From: CAZMFZ01 sp964565665
Lineage (GTDB): Bacteria > Bacteroidota > Bacteroidia > Cytophagales > UBA9547
Assembly: GCA_964565665.1 (NCBI GenBank)
Contig: CAZMFZ010000094.1
Coordinates: 1 to 15,094 of the forward strand
Direction of reading: 5' to 3'
DNA: 15,094 nt
Positions 7,528 through 14,487 of the stretch are shown here, one piece after another; position 1 is the stretch's first letter; each line of letters starts with the position of its first letter. A program made the position numbers and the translations under genes. A model generated the notes under the pieces. It ran no database searches and was not told the origin of the DNA. It worked only from the letters and a program-made list of their open reading frames with translations.

Positions 7528-7641
7528 CACCTTGCTCTATGAAGGATTTATATTAAGAAATAAATCTAAGTTAGTCATAACCCTAAAATCAACACACTAA
7601 ACACAATAGCCTCCTTCGTGGGTTGGGGCGTTCAATTATTT

Positions 7642-9429
7642 ATGAAGAATATCCGTAATTTCTGTATCATCGCTCATATTGACCATGGTAAAAGCACATT
7701 AGCCGACAGGCTTTTGGAATTTACCAAAACGGTTTCCAGCCGCGATATGACCGCTCAGGTACTCGATGATATGGATTTGGAGAAAGAAAGAGGTATTACA
7801 ATCAAGAGCCATGCCATCCAAATGGATTATTTATTTGAAGGTGAAAAATACACGCTCAATCTAATTGATACTCCTGGTCATGTGGATTTCAGCTACGAAG
7901 TTTCTCGTTCTATTGCATCATGCGAAGGTGCATTGCTAATTGTAGATGCATCACAAGGCATTCAGGCACAAACCATTAGCAATCTATATTTGGCATTAAA
8001 CAGCAACCTCACTATTATTCCTGTGTTGAATAAAATAGATTTGCCACATGCTATGCCTGAAGAAGTAAAAGATTCAATTGTAGATTTGATTGGCTGCGAC
8101 AGAGACGATATTATTCCAGCCAGTGGAAAAGAAGGTAAAGGAATAGATAAAATTTTAGAAGCGATTGTTCACCGTATTCCTGCCCCTGTTGGCGATAAAA
8201 ACAAACCATTAAGAGCCTTGATTTTTGACTCTGTTTTCAACTCTTTTAGGGGAATAGAAGTTATTTTTAGAATTTATGATGGTACAATTAAAAAAGGAGA
8301 TAAAATCAAATTCGTAGCCACAGGCAAAGAATACCATGCCGATGAAATCGGTACGTTAAGACTAACAAAAGAACCTAAAGATTCGATTGAAGCAGGCGAT
8401 GTGGGTTATTTAATTTCAGGCATTAAACAAGCCAAAGAGGTGAAAGTGGGCGATACCATCACCCTTGTCAGCAACCCCACTACCGATATTATTACAGGGT
8501 TTGAAGACGTGAAACCGATGGTTTTTGCAGGTTTGTATCCAGTTGATACTTCTGAGTTTGAAGATATGCGCGATGCCATGGAAAAGCTTCAATTGAATGA
8601 TGCTTCTTTGGTATATGAACCTGAAACTTCCGCTGCTTTAGGCTTCGGGTTCCGCTGCGGCTTTTTGGGAATGTTGCACATGGAAATCATTCAGGAACGC
8701 TTAGAAAGGGAATTTAACATGACAGTAATCACTACGGTGCCATCTGTACAGTTTTACGCTTTCGATACAAAAGGAGAAAAACATATTGTAAATGCCCCGG
8801 CCGATATGCTTGATCCAACACTGCTTCACCACATTGAAGAACCCTTTATCAAAGCTCAAATTATCACCAAATCCGATTATGTAGGCAATATCATTGGGCT
8901 TTGTATGGACAAACGTGGTTTGCTTCAAGTGCAAAGTTATTTGACAACTGACCGTGTAGAACTCATTTTCCACATGCCATTGGCCGAAATGGTATTTGAT
9001 TTCTTCGATAAATTAAAAACCATTTCACGTGGATATGCTTCCCTTGATTATGAATTGATAGGCTTCAGAGAATCAAGTATGGTTCGTTTGGATATACTTT
9101 TAAATGGCGACAAAGTAGATGCACTTTCAGCTATTGTTCACAGAGATAAATCTTATAATTGGGGAAAAAGAATATGTGAAAAGATGAAGGAATTGCTACC
9201 TCGCCAGCAATTTGAAATAGCCATTCAAGCAGCGATTGGGGCAAAAATTATCTCTCGAGAAACAATTAGCGCCATGAGAAAAGACGTAACTGCCAAATGC
9301 TATGGCGGTGATATTTCCCGAAAAAGAAAGCTACTTGAAAAGCAAAAAGAAGGCAAGAAAAGGATGAGGCAGATTGGCAATGTTGAAATTCCGCAAGAGG
9401 CATTTATGGCTGTGCTGAAGCTAGATTGA
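7642..9429 (+). CDS. lepA: Elongation factor 4 (LepA), back-translocating GTPase
   Basis: Ribosome-dependent translational GTPase related to EF-G. G1 is AHIDHGKST at 10-18, G3 is DTPGHVDF, G4 is NKIDLP and G5 is the SGKEG region. The middle holds the EF-G-like domains, with the LepA hallmark GFRCGFLGMLHMEIIQERLE. The specific C-terminal domain ends in the nearly invariant AKCYGGDISRKRKLLEKQKE and NVEIPQEAFMAVLKLD. At 595 residues it matches the usual length. The frame can be opened earlier at GTG 7618, but that adds eight residues not typical of the family, while ATG 7642 gives the standard MKNIRNFCIIAHIDHGKST start. A G-rich repeat-like string lies just before it. Confidence 0.98.
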   Translation: MKNIRNFCIIAHIDHGKSTLADRLLEFTKTVSSRDMTAQVLDDMDLEKERGITIKSHAIQMDYLFEGEKYTLNLIDTPGHVDFSYEVSRSIASCEGALLIVDASQGIQAQTISNLYLALNSNLTIIPVLNKIDLPHAMPEEVKDSIVDLIGCDRDDIIPASGKEGKGIDKILEAIVHRIPAPVGDKNKPLRALIFDSVFNSFRGIEVIFRIYDGTIKKGDKIKFVATGKEYHADEIGTLRLTKEPKDSIEAGDVGYLISGIKQAKEVKVGDTITLVSNPTTDIITGFEDVKPMVFAGLYPVDTSEFEDMRDAMEKLQLNDASLVYEPETSAALGFGFRCGFLGMLHMEIIQERLEREFNMTVITTVPSVQFYAFDTKGEKHIVNAPADMLDPTLLHHIEEPFIKAQIITKSDYVGNIIGLCMDKRGLLQVQSYLTTDRVELIFHMPLAEMVFDFFDKLKTISRGYASLDYELIGFRESSMVRLDILLNGDKVDALSAIVHRDKSYNWGKRICEKMKELLPRQQFEIAIQAAIGAKIISRETISAMRKDVTAKCYGGDISRKRKLLEKQKEGKKRMRQIGNVEIPQEAFMAVLKLD

Positions 9430-9500
9430 AAAAATTATAACTAGTGAACAAGAAAGAAATACTAACTATTGAAGTTCAAATGTAGGCTATAGCTTGCACT

Positions 9501-9662
9501 ATGATTTTAGGAACTGGTGCTGGTATAGGTTTTATATTAACTTGTGAATTGGCTGAAATAACTAAGATTTTGCTAGGCATTCCTGTTGTAGTTGTTTTTA
9601 TATTCTGTTGTAATTGGGCTATCACAACTTATATTCGTATCAAAAAACCAATAAAACAATGA
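9501..9662 (+). CDS. Tiny two-helix membrane protein (possibly the remainder of a broken gene)
   Basis: A frame of 53 codons starting ATG gives a very hydrophobic peptide with a glycine-rich first segment (MILGTGAGIGFILTCELAE), a second segment LLGIPVVVVFIFCCNWAI at 24-41 and a basic tail IRIKKPIKQ, a topology expected of an inner-membrane miniprotein. Upstream in the same frame, GTG at 9444 begins a hydrophilic stretch, VNKKEILTIEVQM, that ends at TAG 9483. With that stop read through, the protein would have 72 residues plus the amber position, which suggests the gene was longer and has acquired a nonsense mutation. No family is recognised. It overlaps the next small frame by ATGA. Confidence 0.35.
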   Translation: MILGTGAGIGFILTCELAEITKILLGIPVVVVFIFCCNWAITTYIRIKKPIKQ

Positions 9663-9757
9663 TAATTTTATATATTCTAATAATTTTAGCTGGACTAATG
9701 TTTATGTATACATTCGGTAGAATCGCATATACAGAATATATGCAAGATAAAGTATAA
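9659..9757 (+). CDS. Tiny single-helix membrane peptide
   Basis: A frame of 32 codons begins with an ATGA overlap on the stop of the preceding small frame. It encodes a hydrophobic helix, MIILYILIILAGLMFMYTF, followed by a short polar tail ending YMQDKV. The coupling, the helix and the charged tail are what a real miniprotein would show, but at this length and base composition a chance frame cannot be excluded. No relative recognised. Confidence 0.25.
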   Translation: MIILYILIILAGLMFMYTFGRIAYTEYMQDKV

Positions 9758-9803
9758 GCAAATCCAGACTCATTACTCAACTTGAAAAATTAGATGCCTC
9801 CAG

Positions 9804-9822
9804 TTCACAAAAACTTTGTGAA
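9804..9822. repeat. Eight-base-pair inverted repeat before folD
   Basis: TTCACAAA (9804-9811) and its exact reverse complement TTTGTGAA (9815-9822) flank a loop of three bases. It lies about 47 bases before the folD start. It is too AT-rich and lacks a T tract, so it is not a convincing intrinsic terminator. It could be an operator or a fragment of a dispersed intergenic repeat. Confidence 0.4.
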
Positions 9823-9868
9823 TCTTTGGTGTTCATGTTTGAATTTTAGAATATAAAGACTTTGAAAT

Positions 9869-10753
9869 ATGAGCTACCAACTCCTAGACGGCAAAAAATT
9901 ATCGGAAGAAATATTAGCAGAGATTGCAGAAGAAGTAAACCAAATTAAACTAAAGGGCGGGAAAATTCCCCATTTGGCAGCCATTTTGCTGGGCAACGAT
10001 GGGGCAAGCGAAACTTATGTAGCCAGCAAAGTGCGTAATTGTGAAAAAGTTGGTTTTTATTCAACACTTATCAGGCTTGAAGCTACTATTGCTCAAGCAG
10101 AACTATTATCCAAAATTGAAGAACTAAACCAATCAGATGATATTGACGGTTTTATTGTGCAGCTTCCATTACCTAAGCACATTGATGAAAATGCCGTGAC
10201 ATTAGCAATAAGCCCCGCTAAAGACGTAGATGGTTTTCATCCTGAAAATATCGGTAGAATGACTTTAGGATTACCCACGTTTCTGCCTGCAACTCCTAAT
10301 GGTGTAATGGAGATGCTTAAACGGTATAATATTGAAACTGAAGGAAAAAACTGTGTGGTATTAGGCAGGAGCAACATTGTAGGTACCCCCATGGCTATTT
10401 TGATGTCGAGAGCTTCTAAGCCTGGCAATGCCACTGTAACTATTTGCCATAGCAAAACAAAAGACCTTAAATTCATTACACAAAATGCTGATATTCTGAT
10501 AGTTGCTATTGGCCGACCTGAATTTATAACAGCAGATATGGTGAAACTTGGGGCTGTAATTGTAGATGTAGGCATTCACAGAATCGCAGATGAAACCAAA
10601 AAATCAGGTTTTAAATTGGTGGGTGATGTGAAGTTTGACGAAGTGGCTCCATTATCAAGTTACACCACCCCTGTTCCAGGAGGTGTCGGCTTAATGACGA
10701 TATGCAGTTTGTTGCAAAATACATTGCTTGCTACAATGAATAGAAATGCTTAA
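9869..10753 (+). CDS. folD: Bifunctional methylenetetrahydrofolate dehydrogenase / cyclohydrolase (FolD)
   Basis: Cytosolic one-carbon enzyme that interconverts 5,10-methylene-, 5,10-methenyl- and 10-formyl-tetrahydrofolate, using NADP(H). The catalytic lysine lies in YVASKVRNCEKVGF (K54), with DGFIVQLPLPKHI near 93 and PAKDVDGFHPENIGRM near 117. The NADP site is in VVLGRSNIVGTPMAILMSRA near 164, and the C-terminal signature TPVPGGVGLMTICSLLQNT is near 267. The length of 294 residues is typical. ATG 9869 gives the standard YQLLDGKKLSEEI N-terminus. It is followed after 28 bases by the DUF29 gene on the same strand. Confidence 0.97.
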   Translation: MSYQLLDGKKLSEEILAEIAEEVNQIKLKGGKIPHLAAILLGNDGASETYVASKVRNCEKVGFYSTLIRLEATIAQAELLSKIEELNQSDDIDGFIVQLPLPKHIDENAVTLAISPAKDVDGFHPENIGRMTLGLPTFLPATPNGVMEMLKRYNIETEGKNCVVLGRSNIVGTPMAILMSRASKPGNATVTICHSKTKDLKFITQNADILIVAIGRPEFITADMVKLGAVIVDVGIHRIADETKKSGFKLVGDVKFDEVAPLSSYTTPVPGGVGLMTICSLLQNTLLATMNRNA

Positions 10754-10781
10754 TTTTAGTATAAAATGAAAGACATTTGAT

Positions 10782-11219
10782 ATGAAAGATTGGCAGGAAA
10801 TAGCTACTCAAACTCCGACAAAATACACAGAACAACTTTTAGATTCACTTAAAAGTAAAAACTACGATGAAGTGAAAGTTGGTTTACATGAATTTTTACG
10901 AGAACTAGAAATGAACAATAAAAAAGCCATCAAAAGACAATTGATAAGGCTAATGCTTCATATTATCAAATGGAAAATTCAACCACAAAAACGTTCTACA
11001 AGTTGGGTAAGGTCAATTAATGATGCAAGAAGGGAAATTGAATATATAACAGAAGACGAACCAAAATACAATGAGGAATACATCAATCTGCTCTGGGATA
11101 GATGTTTTGAAATGGCACAAAACGATGCTAAGTTAGAAATGGGGATTAGGAATTTAGAAATAAAACAATTGGATTGGCACGAAGTATTTGAGAAAGAATA
11201 TTTTATTGAATCATTATAA
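10782..11219 (+). CDS. DUF29 family protein
   Basis: Soluble protein of 145 residues, largely helical, matching DUF29. An N-terminal YTEQLLDSLKSKNYDEVKVG segment (15-34) corresponds to the LLr..r.deLD part of the family. It is followed by LREL (39-42), the diagnostic core LMLHIIKWKIQPQKRSTSW at 57-75, then INDARREIEYI at 79-89, and a C-terminal WHEVFEKEYF. DUF29 is abundant in cyanobacteria and scattered through other phyla; its biochemical role is unknown. The patchy distribution, and the surrounding accessory fragments here, point to recent acquisition by inference. The next gene piece, the broken protease start, begins 10 bases after its stop. Confidence 0.85.
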   Translation: MKDWQEIATQTPTKYTEQLLDSLKSKNYDEVKVGLHEFLRELEMNNKKAIKRQLIRLMLHIIKWKIQPQKRSTSWVRSINDARREIEYITEDEPKYNEEYINLLWDRCFEMAQNDAKLEMGIRNLEIKQLDWHEVFEKEYFIESL

Positions 11220-11229
11220 AACAGAAACC

Positions 11230-11321
11230 ATGGGGAGGGTAACACAAATAGTCAAAATTGAAAATTCATTTGACATTTCTAAATTTCAAGAAGGATGAAT
11301 TGAAAAGGCTAGATAAGAACT
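11230..11321 (+). pseudogene. Detached 5' part of the retropepsin-like protease gene
   Basis: ATG at 11230 opens MGRVTQIVKIENSFDIS, which matches the N-terminal strand of small bacterial retropepsin-like proteins (MG.V...v.i.N..D......G.i...). After EG the frame meets TGA at 11296, continues as IEKAR and meets TAA at 11314. The downstream protease frame, one register away, begins IRTMSLDFLVDTGA, where family members usually read vRtv.v.alVDTGA. One nonsense change plus one small insertion or deletion near 11308-11315 therefore explains the break. Without this part the protein lacks its first strand and family N-terminus. Confidence 0.65.
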
Positions 11322-11651
11322 ATGTCTTTAGATTTTTTAGTAGATACAGGTGCTGCAATGGTCTGCATTCCTATTCAACATATCAATACTTTAGGACTTT
11401 TGAAAAAGGGAGAAAAGAGGGTAAAAACTGGGATCGGAGATGTTACAAGAAGTATTTATGGACTGGCAAACATTACCATTTGGGACAGAGACATTAGCAT
11501 GAATATAATGGAAATACCTGAAGGAGTAAATGCTCCTCCTGTATTGGGATATTTGGTGTTGGAAGCGTTAGATTTAGTTGTAGCACCAAAAGATCAGGTA
11601 CTTATAGGCAACCCTGCTAACAATGGCAAATACATTTTGGATATGTTTTAA
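11322..11651 (+). CDS. Retropepsin-like aspartic protease domain, N-terminally truncated
   Basis: Frame of 109 codons with the catalytic triad motif LVDTGA (Asp8-Thr9-Gly10) followed by the hydrophobic strand MVCIP, a flap-like region (GIGDVTRSIYGLANI, 38-52) and the C-terminal family pattern PPVLGYLVLEALDLVVAPKD at 72-91 with IGNPANNG at 95-102. It belongs to clan AA, the single-domain dimeric aspartic proteases of retropepsin type found in many bacteria; substrates are unknown. The ATG at 11322 is internal to the family fold, so the peptide made from it would lack the N-terminal strand used in the dimer sheet. Together with the broken 5' part this is most likely a recent pseudogene, although residual expression is possible. 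Confidence 0.72.
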   Translation: MSLDFLVDTGAAMVCIPIQHINTLGLLKKGEKRVKTGIGDVTRSIYGLANITIWDRDISMNIMEIPEGVNAPPVLGYLVLEALDLVVAPKDQVLIGNPANNGKYILDMF

Positions 11652-11725
11652 TACTGGAAAATTTAATAAACGAAATACTGGAAATAAAACCGATGAGGTA
11701 CACTTGATAGACGAACAATCAAAAT

Positions 11726-11797
11726 CAAATAGGAACTATTGAATGGCCTAAGGTAGTTGATTTAGCACCCGAATTTTTATATGAGATTGGAGAATGA
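11726..11797 (+). pseudogene. C-terminal relic of a second DUF2442 gene
   Basis: An interrupted frame upstream of queE encodes GTIEWPKVVDLAPEFLYE, the signature end of DUF2442 proteins (GtieWpng.DlaPe.LYe). It continues as IGE and stops at TGA 11795, 14 bases beyond the queE ATG at 11781, which lies in another frame. A TAG at 11708 closes the frame upstream, and no N-terminal DUF2442 part is recognised between the protease stop and here, so the rest has been deleted or erased. The peptide match is strong for its length; the family call is by eye. Confidence 0.6.
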
Positions 11798-12440
11798 AAT
11801 AGAAAAATCAGTAGTTACTCTTCCAGTAATGGAGCATTTTTACACTATTCAGGGTGAAGGTGCTTTCACAGGTCACGCAGCTTATTTTATCCGATTAGGT
11901 GGCTGTGATGTGGGTTGCCACTGGTGCGATGTAAAAGAAAGCTGGCCTATGGATACGCATCCGCAAATTGAAATAAATAAAATAGTAAATTTTGTAAAAG
12001 CCGAAAATGGCAACATTGCTGTAATTACAGGAGGTGAACCCTTGATGCACAATTGCGAATCGCTTACAAGTGCTTTAAATAAAGCCGGAATCCGTACTCA
12101 TATAGAAACATCTGGAGCTTATAAACCTACAGGTAATTGGAACTGGTTTTGTCTTTCACCTAAAAAATTCAAACTGCCCGTTGTTGAGGCTTACCAAGCC
12201 GCTAACGAGTTAAAGATTATTATATCCAACCAATCTGATTTTCATTTTGCAGATCAAGAGCTAGCTAAGCTTATTCAAAACTCAAAATTCAATTCCGAGA
12301 GCACTCAAAACCTGAAATTATATCTACAACCAGAGTGGAATAAACGCGAGCAATTAATGCCCCAAATGGTAGATTATGTAAAAAGTAACCCCAAATGGAT
12401 TATTTCTTTGCAAACCCATAAATATTTGAATATTCCTTAA
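11781..12440 (+). CDS. queE: 7-carboxy-7-deazaguanine synthase (QueE)
   Basis: Radical SAM enzyme converting 6-carboxy-5,6,7,8-tetrahydropterin to 7-carboxy-7-deazaguanine, the ring-contraction step in queuosine precursor synthesis. MEHFYTIQGEGAFTGHAAYF at 17-36 is the substrate-binding N-terminus. The cluster motif C42-x3-C46-x2-C49 lies in LGGCDVGCHWCDVKESW, followed by VITGGEPL, the SAM-binding GGE, near 82 and THIETSGAY near 111. The length of 219 residues is normal. Family similarity clearly begins near LPVMEHFYTIQGEG, so the first dozen residues, encoded over the DUF2442 relic, are poorly constrained and the start at 11781 is moderately sure. Other queuosine genes are not in the window. 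Confidence 0.94.
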   Translation: MRLENEIEKSVVTLPVMEHFYTIQGEGAFTGHAAYFIRLGGCDVGCHWCDVKESWPMDTHPQIEINKIVNFVKAENGNIAVITGGEPLMHNCESLTSALNKAGIRTHIETSGAYKPTGNWNWFCLSPKKFKLPVVEAYQAANELKIIISNQSDFHFADQELAKLIQNSKFNSESTQNLKLYLQPEWNKREQLMPQMVDYVKSNPKWIISLQTHKYLNIP

Positions 12441-12561
12441 ACTATTCCTAGGCACAGTTCTTCAATCAGTTACTATCTATGCTAAGATTTAATTGAAATT
12501 ATTTTCTTTGAATCCAAAACATTCACTTATTAGTATGGTTGTTGTTGAAAATTTATATTGA

Positions 12562-13416
12562 ATGAAGCAACTTTTTGACAATACCTCATTTGATTGCAGT
12601 AGACTTATCACCCAAGCATACAGTACCTCGTTTTCTATCGGTACAATGCTTATAGATAAAAAAATAAGGAAGCACATTTATTCTATTTATGGCTTTGTGC
12701 GGTATGCGGATGAAATAGTAGATACTTTTCATGGTTTCGACAAAGAAAAGCTACTCAAACAATTCAGAAACGACACATTTACATCTATTGAAGATGGAAT
12801 AAGTCTAAATCCTATTTTAAATAGCTTTCAGAAAACAGTAAATCAATTTAATATTGATATTCCCGTGATTGAAGCATTTCTACATAGCATGGAGATGGAT
12901 TTGAGCCATAAAAATCATGATTTTGCCAGCTATAAAGAATATATTTATGGCTCTGCGGAGGTGGTTGGATTAATGTGCTTATGCGTATTTGTAGAGGGTG
13001 ATAAAAAAATGTATGAGTTATTAAAAGCCTCAGCCTTGGCTTTGGGATCAGCGTTTCAAAAAGTGAACTTTTTACGAGATTTACAACATGATTCAATAAA
13101 TTTAGGTCGCACTTACTTTCCAGAAATTAATTCAGGAAGATTTGACGACACTACCAAGCAAATTATTGAAGAAGATATAAGTAAAGATTTTCAAATGGCA
13201 TACAAGGGTATCATGTCTTTGCCAAAATCTTGTAAATTGGGTGTTTATGTAGCTTATGTTTATTATTTTAAACTTTTTAATAAAATCAAAAAAGTAAAAT
13301 CTACCGAGGTAATGCGATCACGTATTCGAATTCCCAATTCGCAAAAGATTTACTTGCTCACAAAGTCGTATTTCGAACATTCATTAATGCCATCTCCGGG
13401 TACTTACAAAAATTAA
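12562..13416 (+). CDS. crtB: Phytoene synthase (CrtB)
   Basis: Squalene/phytoene synthase family enzyme condensing two geranylgeranyl diphosphates to 15-cis-phytoene, the committed carotenoid step. The SFSIG segment lies at 23-27 and YGFVRYADEIVD at 43-54 carries the first Asp-rich motif (D50, D54). YIYGSAEVVGLMCL at 128-141 and the second Asp-rich motif, FLRDLQHDSINLGRTYFP at 170-187, complete the site. The length of 284 residues is typical. Squalene synthase or a related HpnC/HpnD enzyme was considered, but the crtZ and lycopene cyclase neighbours favour phytoene. It is the first gene of the packed carotenoid run, with 121 bases before it in which no gene is seen, and it is followed after 8 bases by an unknown exported protein. 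Confidence 0.93.
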   Translation: MKQLFDNTSFDCSRLITQAYSTSFSIGTMLIDKKIRKHIYSIYGFVRYADEIVDTFHGFDKEKLLKQFRNDTFTSIEDGISLNPILNSFQKTVNQFNIDIPVIEAFLHSMEMDLSHKNHDFASYKEYIYGSAEVVGLMCLCVFVEGDKKMYELLKASALALGSAFQKVNFLRDLQHDSINLGRTYFPEINSGRFDDTTKQIIEEDISKDFQMAYKGIMSLPKSCKLGVYVAYVYYFKLFNKIKKVKSTEVMRSRIRIPNSQKIYLLTKSYFEHSLMPSPGTYKN

Positions 13417-13424
13417 AATCAATA

Positions 13425-13946
13425 ATGAAAGTAGTTATTTTTATCTTTGTATTCTCGCTATCCCATTTAATGTTTGCTGAAAATGCGAATCCTGTTGAGT
13501 TAAGGAGAAGATTTTATGCTTCGTTGGATGATGCAAAATCTGCAAAGTTGTTTTTGAGCGAATTTGAAAACTCTAAAAATTCTCTCAAGCCAATTGAACA
13601 AGGGTATAGAGCTGCAATTAGCATGGTAATGGCTAAGCATGTATTCAATCCATACAGCAAATTAAAATATTTTATAGATGGGAAAAATGAATTAGAAACA
13701 GCAATTGCTTCTAATCCTAAAAATGTAGAACTGATATTAATAAGATTTGCCATTCAGTCAAATGTACCAAGTTTCTTGGGCTATAATTCAAACATAAATA
13801 CTGATAAAAAATTTCTACTGGAGCATTTAATCCATCAGAAAAAAGAAAATGTATCGGATGCAGATTTGACTAAAATTATAAAGCAATACCTGACCGAATC
13901 GAAATATTGCAGTGCTACTGAGAAAGAAACTATTGTACATATGTGA
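13425..13946 (+). CDS. Uncharacterised exported protein in the carotenoid operon
   Basis: Protein of 173 residues with a clear N-terminal signal sequence (KVVIFIFVFSLSHLMFA, 2-18) and probable cleavage near FAEN. The mature part has no membrane helix. It is helical and charged, with a GYRAAISMVMAKHVFNPYSK core near 60-79, ELETAIASNPKNVELILIRF near 88-107 (reminiscent of one tetratricopeptide-like helix pair) and SFLGYNSNINTDKKFL near 115. I do not recognise a named family. It lies 8 bases after crtB and 1 base before idi, so it is almost certainly co-transcribed with carotenoid genes. A periplasmic or membrane-associated role linked to pigment is inference from position only. Confidence 0.8.
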   Translation: MKVVIFIFVFSLSHLMFAENANPVELRRRFYASLDDAKSAKLFLSEFENSKNSLKPIEQGYRAAISMVMAKHVFNPYSKLKYFIDGKNELETAIASNPKNVELILIRFAIQSNVPSFLGYNSNINTDKKFLLEHLIHQKKENVSDADLTKIIKQYLTESKYCSATEKETIVHM

Positions 13947-13947
13947 T

Positions 13948-14487
13948 ATGAAAAATGAAACCCTGATATTAGTAGATAATTTCGACAATGCTCTTGGGGA
14001 GATTGAAAAAATGGAAGCCCATAAACTAGGTGTGCTACATCGGGCTTTTTCAGTTTTTATTTTAAATTCTAAAAATGAGTTACTACTTCAAAAACGGAAT
14101 ATAGAAAAATATCATTCAGGAGGCTTGTGGACAAATACTTGTTGTGGCCATCCGCGACCTGATGAAACCGTAGAAAACGCTGCTTTTCGCAGACTATTTG
14201 AAGAGATGGGGTTCGATTGCAGCCTTAAAAAGCATTTTGATTTCATTTATAAAGCTGATTTTGATAATGGCTTAACCGAACATGAATTCGACCACGTTTT
14301 CATTGGCTATTTCGATGGCATACCACTACCCAATCCTATCGAAGTAGAAGATTGGAAGTTCGTAAATTATGATTGGTTGATTAACGATGTGGCAATGTTT
14401 CCTGAGCGATACACAATTTGGTTTAGAATTTGCCTAGAAAAGCTTGTAGAAAATGAAATTATAACTACTCAGTTACCTACAATATGA
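13948..14487 (+). CDS. idi: Isopentenyl-diphosphate delta-isomerase, type I (Idi)
   Basis: Nudix-fold enzyme interconverting isopentenyl and dimethylallyl diphosphate. The catalytic cysteine is in LWTNTCCGHPRPDE (60-73, probably C66), the Nudix-like helix is AAFRRLFEEMGF, and the catalytic glutamate with metal ligands is in LTEHEFDHVF (109-118). The conserved tryptophan region is YTIWFRICLEKL near the C-terminus. The length of 179 residues is usual. The frame is open from GTG 13912, but ATG 13948, one base after the upstream stop, gives the normal N-terminus and is preferred. Its stop overlaps the crtZ start (ATGA), indicating translational coupling. Confidence 0.95.
   Translation: MKNETLILVDNFDNALGEIEKMEAHKLGVLHRAFSVFILNSKNELLLQKRNIEKYHSGGLWTNTCCGHPRPDETVENAAFRRLFEEMGFDCSLKKHFDFIYKADFDNGLTEHEFDHVFIGYFDGIPLPNPIEVEDWKFVNYDWLINDVAMFPERYTIWFRICLEKLVENEIITTQLPTI

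Larger units (their letters stand above)
9430..9868. other. 439-base interval without a recognised gene
   Basis: The interval between lepA and folD contains two very small overlapping reading frames with hydrophobic products (described separately), the first preceded by an in-frame TAG that may have interrupted a longer gene. The last 110 bases hold an eight-base-pair hairpin and text of the TTTGTGAATCTTTGGTGTTC type that resembles low-complexity intergenic DNA common in Bacteroidetes. No transposase, tRNA or phage signature is visible. Confidence 0.6.

Noticed and set aside
7618..7641. GTG start eight codons upstream for lepA
   Set aside because: LepA proteins begin MKNIRNF or similar, and the extra codons fall in the G-rich repeat-like string.
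9804..9822. Hairpin as intrinsic terminator of the lepA unit
   Set aside because: The stem is AT-rich and not followed by a T run, and it lies about 375 bases after lepA.
11296..11298. TGA in the protease gene as a selenocysteine or recoding site
   Set aside because: A frameshift is also needed downstream, no suitable hairpin was noticed, and the position is not a cysteine in the family; simple gene decay is the better reading.
11258..11497. Open frame of 79 codons overlapping the protease gene
   Set aside because: Its product is basic low-complexity text with no family pattern, and the other frame carries the LVDTGA motif and the conserved protease C-terminus. It is open only because of the register change.
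11650..11684. Direct repeat AATACTGGAAA (11650-11660 and 11674-11684)
   Set aside because: Eleven bases in AT-rich DNA, 24 bases apart, could arise by chance; there is no accompanying element, so it is not called a target-site duplication.
13912..13947. GTG start twelve codons upstream for idi
   Set aside because: It would overlap the end of the exported-protein gene, while ATG 13948 sits one base after that gene's stop and gives a normal N-terminus.
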